Positions 56,440-64,000 of a stretch of 64,000 nt of DNA are shown here, one piece after another. A program made the position numbers and the translations under genes. The notes beneath the pieces are model-generated. The model was not told the DNA's origin. It was given only the letters and a program-made list of their open reading frames with translations, and did not search any database. The number at the start of each line of letters is the position of its first letter. Position 1 is the stretch's first letter. The stretch comes from Pyrrhosoma nymphula (Eukaryota > Arthropoda > Insecta > Odonata > Coenagrionidae), in assembly GCA_963573305.1 (NCBI GenBank), contig OY754337.1, forward strand, positions 79,435,094 to 79,499,093, written 5' to 3'.

Positions 56440-56725
56440 CGTATTCTTACAGCACGCCGTTCATGCTTTCAGTACCATTCTTGTATTTCTGTCCACTTAT
56501 GGAGATGCAATTATTGACGGCCCTTTTAAAATTGGTAGCATACATATAGTATAGCGCATGCTTGTGAGTCTCCGCCTCCTGAGTAGCATTAATGAGATTT
56601 ATTCTAATGCGTCAATAGTCGTAGATACACTAACTTTAGTTTTTAGTGAAATGCATGTTGATGACTACTCACCCCCTGCCACGCACCCTTGAGGTGGCTT
56701 GCAGGGTATTTTGTGGATGTAGATG
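56440..56725 (+). mobile_element. LINE 3' UTR (family of 42991, plus-strand sense)
   Basis: Aligns with the inverse of 42991-43280: 'acgccgttcatgctttcag', 'catgcttgtgag', 'tacactaactttag', 'gatgactactcacccc', 'gaggtggcttgcagggta' and the gatgtagatg 3' end. No coding portion remains. Confidence 0.8.
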
Positions 56726-57974
56726 TCCTCGTCCCTCAGTGTTTCTTTTAAAGCTTTCTTTTCTCTTCTATCTCCCTTTTATATTATGCTATTTTATTAG
56801 ACATTTACCCTCCGTTATTTTAAAGCAAGGCAAGCTGACTCAATCGGCCAAAATCAACTTCATTGATGGATGAATAGTAGTCATTACCATATCCATTTGT
56901 CGAAGTTTCCTGTAGATAACTTTAATGTCAAGGAGCATGTTGGTAATGGAATGACATCTCTCTAGTCCCTGGAAATTGTGGGCGGAGGAGGAAGGAGTGG
57001 TTGGGTTAGGAAGAGGGCTTAGGGAGAGGGCTGAGTGGAGGGGAGGGGAGGTTGGGCTGTGGTAGGGGGAAGGAGGGGGAGGGGGTGGTGGTCTTCTACA
57101 AGGGACGGCCGGAATCAATGAGAGAGAGCATTCGGCAATGCGAACGAAGCAAACTCTTAAGGGGACGATGTGAACAAGTCTCTGAAACGCACACCAGTGC
57201 TAACAAAATTAAAGGCACATTTTTATATTAACTGGCTTACTCACATTTTGAAAAGAGTTGTGAAACAATTTTTCTCGATTGCGGACGTTAAAAATCACCC
57301 AATGATGACTTTAAACGGATAAAGTTTATTCGCACGTAAATTGCGATTCAAAACGATGAGAATCCAACGATAAGTATCTATCTATTTTATGGTTTAAGAC
57401 AATCTAGATCTCACTTATAATTCATGTTATTTTCTGCATGAGAAAAGGTTTCTTAAGATGTGGTAAAACAGCAAGTTTTGATCGCAATTGCTGTGGTAAA
57501 GTGAATTCTTTATGACTGATGCCTGATGTAAATATGAAATACCTGCTAGTTAAAGTTTTATCCCCTAATATTTAAAAAAATCCTGGATACGAAGCTTAAA
57601 CCAAAGCATTTTGTCAAAGTTAAATTTATCTCCTGTATGTCATGAAAGGATTTTGTTCACAAAAATTGGTTATGTCACCCTACATGCATATAATTTCATG
57701 GGATATTAGGGCTCCGGGCCTATCGTAAGTTTTTAGGTTAGGGGAAGTTCAAAATTCTGAGGTACATTAGGTGTCTCACCATGTCTGAAATAGAAAATAA
57801 AATATATTGGATTTTGCAAAAAACTTTATAGCATGAAATGTGAATTGTAACATTGAAGGTCATAGAGGTATTAAAGACTCAACATTTTTATGAATACGAC
57901 TGATTTTGATGATATAAAAGCCAAAGATACCGGAACTAGCTATGATATTTACCTTATACGGAGTCACCGGAAAG
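56726..57974. other. Unassigned; purine-rich GC patch 56980-57110
   Basis: G/A-rich on the plus strand at 56980-57090; the antisense open frame 56840-57118 is Pro/Ser-rich by composition. Remainder AT-rich without features. Confidence 0.4.
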
Positions 57975-58170
57975 TGCACATGCGATATTCCACAGAGGAA
58001 AGATAATTCGCCTTGTCCGGGGTTAGAACTTGGATTTTGGGTTCTACAGGGGATAGGGACGCCTCGGTAGCTTAACTGGTTAAAGCACTCGGCGAGGAAT
58101 CGAGGGATCCGGGTTTGAATTCCGGTGAAGCTGAATCGAATGATTTTTCCTCTGTGGAATAATTTTTCCG
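57975..58170. mobile_element. Head-to-head pair of tRNA-derived SINEs
   Basis: Plus-strand copy from about 58055: TAGCTTAACTGGTTAAAGC (box A), box B GGGTTTGAATTCC at 58109, tail aatgatttttcctctgtgg. Minus-strand copy 57975-58045: tail inverse 'ccacagaggaaagataattc' then a box-B-like ccggggttagaac inverse. In the plus copy, the 5' acceptor side cannot pair with the 3' side, so it is a SINE and not a functional tRNA gene. Confidence 0.78.
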
Positions 58171-58299
58171 CACTTAATGGTATCCGAGGGTTATTTGCTC
58201 AAAGATGGGATGTAATATGCCATCCAGACGCAGAAAAGCCCACCAATTTACCAATATATCTTCTTTCGGACTTTTGTATTATTATTTTTAGTCTCATAT

Positions 58300-58342
<43 letters not shown>

Positions 58343-59312
58343 TTCTCTGTATCCAGCCAATTACAATTGCTTTAGAGTTTTTTCCATTACACGTCTGACC
58401 TTCCTCTATATGTCCTGCATGCAAGCATCATTGTAGCTACAGCTGTATTTAAGTCACATATTCACGACGTCCTATTCGCTATTCCTGGACAAACCTTCAA
58501 GGCAAACCTACTCTCTCAAACTTTAAATCTTTTATTACAGTAGAATGAGCTTTCCCGAGTAATCATATTTTACTGGAAAGTTAAATTACCTACTAACTTA
58601 CGCGGAGATATTATTTGAATTCTTATCAATCATCTCTTCAAGGAGGGTTTGCCCATAAAAAAGAGGCTGATTGAAATATTCTTGAGTTCTGGTTCTGAGA
58701 ATATTTATTTCCAGTTCTGGAGGACAGTGGCCTGGGTTTGATTAGGTAAACAAGTTTGTCAGTGTCTGATTTTTAGTGATACGATCGGAAAGGAGACTCC
58801 GAGAGGAAGGCTCGTGATTCACCGAAATAACTCCTGGGTGAATACGTAAAAAGTTTGACCGGGGCCCTTTCTCAAAATACATTCCCGAGAATTGTCTCAG
58901 TTATTCAAAAATGTCTAATTAGAAATTTAAATGTTATGATGATGGATACGATCTGAATAATTCATAGCGAAGACATCTGCACTCACAAATATATCATCGT
59001 GATTTAGCAGCACTTTCCGAGCTCTATTTTCATATGTATAGTTAATGCTTCATTTTTTCAGGCATTGGAAATTCGTTTATGACGTAAATTGATGTAGGGA
59101 AGGACGTTGAAAGGTATTTTTCGGACCAATAAGATTCATTTCTTGGAGAAACAAAACGTTGAAGAACATGTGAAGAACTATCGTAGGCTTTCCTTCTAGT
59201 AATGAAAACCATAGCCCACCATTCTTCCTTATTTAATCATAGTATGCGAGTATTTTCATATTTTTTAAATTTAACAATTTTTAACGCGTTGCGTATCTTA
59301 ATACTGCAGATA
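58171..59312. other. Unassigned; (ATTT)n microsatellite
   Basis: (TTTA)n at 58298-58344 makes an artificial Leu-Phe-Ile-Tyr repeat in the frame 58125-58436. Nothing else recognised. Confidence 0.5.
58298..58344. repeat. (ATTT)n microsatellite
   Basis: About eleven uninterrupted tetranucleotide units. Confidence 0.97.
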
Positions 59313-59700
59313 AGCGGGCTTCTTTTTTCAATATTTTGACACCACAGTATTATTGAAAAAAGAAGCCCGCTATTTCCCTAGAATCATACGGGAGTCAATA
59401 GAGATTGCAAAAACACCGCAAAATTTCAACCGAGAGGACGGCTACACACTCGCCACCGCTTAGAAACGGCTCTTCAATAGTACCGACCAATCACGACACA
59501 CCTCCACCCGAAGGTGCGAAACCGGTATAACATAAAAGGACGGACCAAACCCTGCAATCTAACGGACCTGAGGAAGCTAGCTGGAACGCTGGCGAAATAT
59601 TGTCCACCAAAAATGGATGAACGCGGATGGAAACCCGAAAAACCATTCTCTACATCAACAAGACTCCGTGGAAGCCTCCACGAAAACGTTATAATTAACT
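59313..59700 (+). pseudogene. PLE C-terminal remnant with hairpin 5' junction and 3' flank
   Basis: Plus frame from 59359 reads KEARYFPRIIRESIEI, TPQNFNREDGYTLAT and a stop where Trp is usual. This is the PLE C-terminus. At the truncated 5' side a perfect 21-bp inverted repeat (59313-59333 and 59351-59371) folds back on the coding start, as expected from a small inversion during 5' truncation. The 3' flank holds CTGAGGA (59568), stem GCTAGC/GCTGGC, GAAA and GTC (59602-59604). A downstream block, WKPEKPFSTS in the frame at 59514-59702, is non-coding flank. Confidence 0.85.
59568..59604 (+). ncRNA. Hammerhead-like core, best-preserved candidate
   Basis: CTGAGGA, then a 6-bp stem (GCTAGC with GCTGGC, one G-U), GAAA, a very short stem III region and GTC. 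Box order and the tiny stem III fit the minimal hammerheads described in Penelope-like elements. Stem I pairing around the core is not convincing, so activity is uncertain. Confidence 0.5.
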
Positions 59701-60135
59701 AGTGCTTATTAATAAACTAGTGAAGGACCCTGTTGAATGTCAACGAGAAGAATATTATCATTTACATTCATTGTCATAAACCATTCATATCTTATTTAGT
59801 GCAAAGAATCATCGAGTTGGATGTACACGGAATCTCGACTTAAACATTAAAAATTGTCGTTATTGGGACTATGACTCAAAAACGTTAAAATATTGCGACA
59901 AATCGTGGCGTTTTAGCAAATATTTCGGATGTACAACCGGAATATAAAATTTGATTGAAGGAATAAGAATATTTATTTTATTTTCTTTCTGTTGGTGCAT
60001 TTACCAATTACAGAAAACCACTATTTGTAATTTAATTCTGCAATTAAAAAAAGGTCTGCTTCAGCTTCACGTGTATTTCTTGTGTGAAAGTTACTGAAAT
60101 ATATAATTAGACACATGGGTGATTATTATAGTAGA
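59701..60135. other. Unassigned sequence
   Basis: Nothing recognised. Confidence 0.35.
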
Positions 60136-62207
60136 CTAGCGGAAGGTACCCGTAGAAATTCAACGGGTGTGAAAAACACTGGACTTATTTTATAAGAAAA
60201 CCACAAAGCTTGGAGAAAAACTGTCAGCGTGGTCATTTGAGGAGTTCGTATCCTATCTTGTATGTTGTGTTCAGACTCATTACTACTTAAATAGCACCCA
60301 GGTTGATAGATGGTCACATCGTCCCTCCGGTTGTCTTGAGCTGTCTTCTGAGTGATCAACAGCTTGATCGCTTACATTGTGTACATAAATATATTTGTAT
60401 TCAATGACTAAATTTAATTGTGCAATTCAACGTTGATATGTGCGTTGAGTGTGTTCATCAGGATTGTAGAATAGGGTACAATCCATTGGTTGACAACAAC
60501 AAAAGGAGTATTTGCAGAAGCATCCATGTTTATTTGATCTATGAATCCTCCATCACCCAGACTGCGCCTTCGGCATACAGGGTAGCCATAATCATTGGTT
60601 TCTGTTGGCATCTATGGTGATTCTTAGTGCACTTGTCGGGTTTCATGCACGGATGTCGTTCATTGTGCAGAATTTCCGTTCTTCTTTCGGGTAAGAAGCA
60701 TGTAGTGACGTCATTATAATTTCCGCCATCTTAAAAAAGATTGAAGTTTCGAAACAGATGGGTCTATATTTGAACCAGATTTATAGCTGGTTACCCGTCC
60801 GTAGGTTGGGTTAGGATGAAGTTTGTGCGGTTCTTAGCGTAACCCGGTAGAGACCACGGGGAGATTCTCATGAGATCGCTAGTGGACATGTCTTTGAGCA
60901 TCCAAGTCTAACCTTTGTCGTTTTTCTTGCAAGGGCTCATTTTCTCGCAAAGAAGACATTTCTCTTGCTTTAGAAGATCATTTCAAAAGGTTACTCTTTA
61001 TTTTATCAGGCATGTTGATGGATATATTTTTAAGTCCAAGGAGGGGAAACAGCGGCGAGTGAGAGTTTTGAAAAGGCAACTCGATGATAGAGTGAATGTC
61101 AGTTTACTTCACTTTAGCACTTTAAAACATGTGTAAATAACTCGTAACGTTAATGATGTGGGAATTGGTCTAAAACACAGTTCGCAATCGTAATGAGAAG
61201 CAGAAGGTTCCACTACGTGTAATACATCTGATTATTAAACGATAATAAACAACACCATGTTTGTTGTAGCAACAGAGGCATTATTACCATTACTATTCAC
61301 TGCACGTAAATATTCTTGTACGTTTAATTCCTAAATGTGTATCGTTTACTACATAAGTGTTCTCTCATATGCAGTGCTCCTATGAGAGCTACTTTGAGAA
61401 TAGACATTGAGGAGTATACTTGTCGTAAATATGCATTGAATTTATCAATTACGCCCCCGAAGCAATTTATCATGGGGCCCTTGGGACTCTTGGTCCTTCT
61501 TATACAGGTTTTCTTTCTACGTGCTACTATGGGACTGCAGGAATACTTAAATGCTAGAGGCGTGAACATACTTTGAAAATCAAATCTCTGGTTGTCAAGG
61601 AAATATGCTATTGTTGATTTCAGAGAAAAATGTGAGATTTGTCAGTAAAAAACATGATTTTCAGACAACTTCTAAGCGTAAAAGAAAATCGATTGAAAGA
61701 ATTAGAAACTTTATTTATTGAGCCATTCGCTAAAATAAATTTCAGCCCTCTATCTTGATTGAAAGTAATTTTAAAAAGCAAAAAATTAAACCACTGCACC
61801 AAACCCAATGATTATCATGGACCATCCATCAGTGGGGGCCTTTGAGGGCTCTGAGAGATTTTTTTTATAGCCTATGTTACATCCAGATATCCATACAGAA
61901 GCGGAAAAGAAAATCGATTGAAAGAATTAGAAACTTCATTTATTCATCCATCCGATAAAAAAATTCCCACCCCTCTATCTTGAGTGAAAGTAATATTAAA
62001 CAGCAAAAAATGAAATCACTGCACCGAACCCAATGCTTAGAATGGACCACCAGGGGTCCTTCGTGGGCCCTTTTTAGTATAGCTTATGTTACTCCCAGAT
62101 ACATTTTTCCTCTACATGCCAAATTTCAGCCCAATCGGTTCTGTAGTTTTTGCGCGATTGAGCAAGAGACAGACAGGCACCATTCAATTTTTATATGTTA
62201 GTATGAT
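60136..62207 (+). repeat. Dispersed repeat H, copy 2
   Basis: Starts ctagcggaaggtacccg, with cccg...cgggt near the end; homologous blocks to copy 1 at 60136-60290, 61150-61560 and 61550-62207. About 860 bp (60290-61150) lacks a counterpart in copy 1. An internal ~235-bp tandem duplication (61675-61905 and 61910-62110, shared word aaaatcgattgaaagaatta) is present. The end near 62170 has agagacagacaggcaccatt. Open frames (60126-62301, several) are unrecognised. Confidence 0.75.
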
Positions 62208-62299
62208 GATTGATGTAATGGCATTCCAGGATGGAGATGGAGATCCAATGGAGATTTTGGGTTTCGATATAATTCTAATGGTTAAAAGCCTGAAAACTT

Positions 62300-63060
62300 A
62301 AGTCTACTCAATTACATTAATCACTCGAATCCTCCAACTGCGAAAGGTGGAGCACAGTTATGATTCAAACGGGGAGGATGGGGTGGCAGTTTAAGGCCTG
62401 CAGACGCACTAAACGCGAGGCTCAGCTCGAAGCCCGCGGTTAATCGAGGAGATTAGGGATTAGTGGGGGCTTGTCCTCGCTTTGTAGAGAAATGGGGCTT
62501 GTTCGCTGGCGGACAAGTTTTGACAGAGATGACCGAAATAAGTGTCTCTGGATTGTAATTGTTCGTTGATTGCAAGGCGGGGGCCGTGGGTACTGATGTG
62601 GGTTGAGGGGATGGGGCGTGGCCAAGTTGAATTCGCTACCCTCCTGAACGGGCTCCACCACATCCTCATTCTCCACTCCGTTTTCAACCTTCATTCGCTT
62701 TATTTTCTCGCGCGCTTATAAGAACATATGCGCCCGCACCCCCGTTGTCCTTTTAACGAAGTAGGGCTCACAAACCTCCCCGTTCGGGTAATGGGCGAAA
62801 CGTTTAACTCGGTCGGTCGGTCTCGGCTTTAAATTGATTGCTCCTTCTTGTAGCAATTCAGGCGATTTGCTCTCTCCCTACGACGAGCAGAGAGGATAAT
62901 CACTGTATCTCGAGCGTTTACAGATCATTTGGCGCCGTTCATCTCCGCCAGAAGAACATCAAGCGATCCGTCGAGATAGCTGAACGCGACTCCCTCTCTC
63001 TCAATTAATTAACGATAGCGGCCGTTTCAGTTTTAGGGCTGTTCCCAACTAATTGCGAGG
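62300..63060. other. GC-rich tract
   Basis: Alternating GC-rich segments with CpGs (62380-62660, 62730-63060). Antisense frames at 62440-62694 are compositional. No promoter element or protein recognised; possible regulatory CpG tract. Confidence 0.35.
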
Positions 63061-63173
63061 ATCCCCAGAAATATATCTTTTCTTCGATCTTCGAGGTCTA
63101 TGAAGTCTATCCCCTTATTACTTTCTTTTTTGTCATTTTAGCGATGTTACCTCGTTCATTGCTAGAAAGTATC

Positions 63174-63554
63174 GTCAATGGCAGGGCCGTCTTAGGACAT
63201 GCCGGGGCCCCTGGACACACAAAAATTTGAGGCCCCGTTGGAAAGTAAAAAAAAGGGAATGACAAGAAAAAATATTTTTATGTTATGATTTTATATTTAT
63301 TATGCTTATGGTGCAGTCATTCAGTTTCACAAAATAGCAAAAAAATACGTATTTTTCATTGTTAAAATGTTCACTGTTAACTCTCTGGAAAAATTGAAAA
63401 TCTGACGGTAATTTTAGTAGGTATCTACTTGAAAACAGTAAAAAAATTGTGCTCCTTTTTTTGTCAAAGCAAATATTTCGGAGCCCCCGTGAGGTCGTGG
63501 GCCCTGGGCTCGGGCCCCGTGTGCCCTTATGGTAAAGACGGTATTGGTCATTGG
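63174..63554. mobile_element. hAT-type non-autonomous element (with 8-bp TSDs)
   Basis: Element 63182-63546 (365 bp) starts CAGGGCCGTCTTAGGACAT, the other end being ...AAGACGGTATTG (degenerate inverse). GC-rich GGGCCC-containing termini and AT-rich middle. Flanks GTCAATGG (63174-63181) and GTCATTGG (63547-63554) form an 8-bp TSD with one mismatch. The CAGGG start and 8-bp TSD indicate hAT. The antisense open frame 63283-63594 is a shadow. Confidence 0.85.
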
Positions 63555-64000
63555 TGCGAGTTTTTAATAACTCATTGACGGGTTTTGTCTCCATTTCAAC
63601 AATTAAACCTTGTCGTGAGAGAATGAGGACCAGAGAGTTCTGATTTGCATATTTTAAATCTTTTTTGGTGCGTGTTCTAATAAAATAGCTGGTTCCTATA
63701 AATCTTCATGAACGATACGACGTAGATACTTAAAGAAAATGCAAATGGAAATACGCAGAAATACAAAATGATTTTGCAATGGAGTTGGTGGAGGGAAGGT
63801 CATTCGGGCGGAATGCGGGGCCCTGGTGGGAAAAATAGCACCTTCTGCACAGTATCCCACCGAGGGAGGCGTATGAGACCTAGGCTATCACAATTACAAC
63901 AGTTATAGGTGACATACTCCGTCAAGAAGTTATTTGGTGATGGCTCATTGCATGTCACATACGTTAGTTGGTTTTCGTACCGTTCCTCATAATGTGGTAG
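63555..64000. other. Unassigned sequence
   Basis: Nothing recognised up to the window end. Confidence 0.35.

Noticed and set aside
58050..58135. Possible functional tRNA gene
   Set aside because: Boxes A and B are good, but the acceptor-stem halves do not pair and a SINE tail follows directly.
58125..58436. 103-codon open frame
   Set aside because: Its Leu-Phe-Ile-Tyr repeat is an (ATTT)n microsatellite and it starts inside a SINE tail.
1..64000. CRISPR arrays, operons or prokaryotic features
   Set aside because: No regularly spaced identical repeats and no bacterial-style coding; the window is a TE-rich animal genome.

Overview
This is a eukaryotic, almost certainly arthropod (probably insect), nuclear window made mostly of old transposable elements (TEs). 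Evidence: AT-rich DNA with no bacterial gene density or operons, tRNA-derived SINEs, endonuclease-type LINE 3' ends, Penelope-like elements (PLEs) with GIY-YIG domains, and many short non-autonomous DNA transposons with clear terminal inverted repeats (TIRs) and target-site duplications (TSDs). No host protein-coding gene could be identified. Open reading frames not tied to a TE are short, low-complexity or carry no motif I recognise.

Layout. 0-6.2 kb: hAT miniature element, LINE 3' tail bracketed by a 123-bp direct repeat, and a PLE remnant with inverted flanks. 6.4-9.8 kb: two TTAA-flanked elements, a SINE, a pyrimidine-rich GC tract and a PLE-like hairpin. 11.6-16.3 kb: PLE remnant, a short member of a G6-TIR family (element I), a LINE inserted into a ~340-bp tandem repeat, a SINE and a second LINE. 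18.4-23 kb: a 1.14-kb element with CACAGTG termini, then a GIY-YIG PLE end lying exactly between two ~0.92-kb inverted copies of element I. 25.6-34.2 kb: a long TTAA element and further copies. 36-40 kb: second hAT copy, LINE, TTAA element. 42-50 kb: CpG-rich tract, LINE, a dispersed repeat (H) carrying two nested TTAA elements, SINE, piggyBac-type element, and a LINE inserted into PLE-derived DNA. 50-60 kb: CpG-rich tract with a palindromic NRF1-type site, PLE remnants, LINE remnants, a 199-bp tandem duplication and a SINE pair. 60-64 kb: second copy of H, a GC-rich tract and a 365-bp hAT-type element.

Three themes stand out. (1) PLE remnants and PLE-like hairpins repeatedly carry a hammerhead-ribozyme-like core (CTGANGA, hairpin, GAAA, sometimes GTC). 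(2) A set of short elements sharing TTAAGGTRG termini but unrelated interiors; an in-window empty site at TTAA supports their target choice. (3) Nested insertions can be read directly (LINE in a tandem repeat, LINE in a PLE flank, TTAA elements in repeat H). All calls come from reading the sequence by eye; no database search was run.
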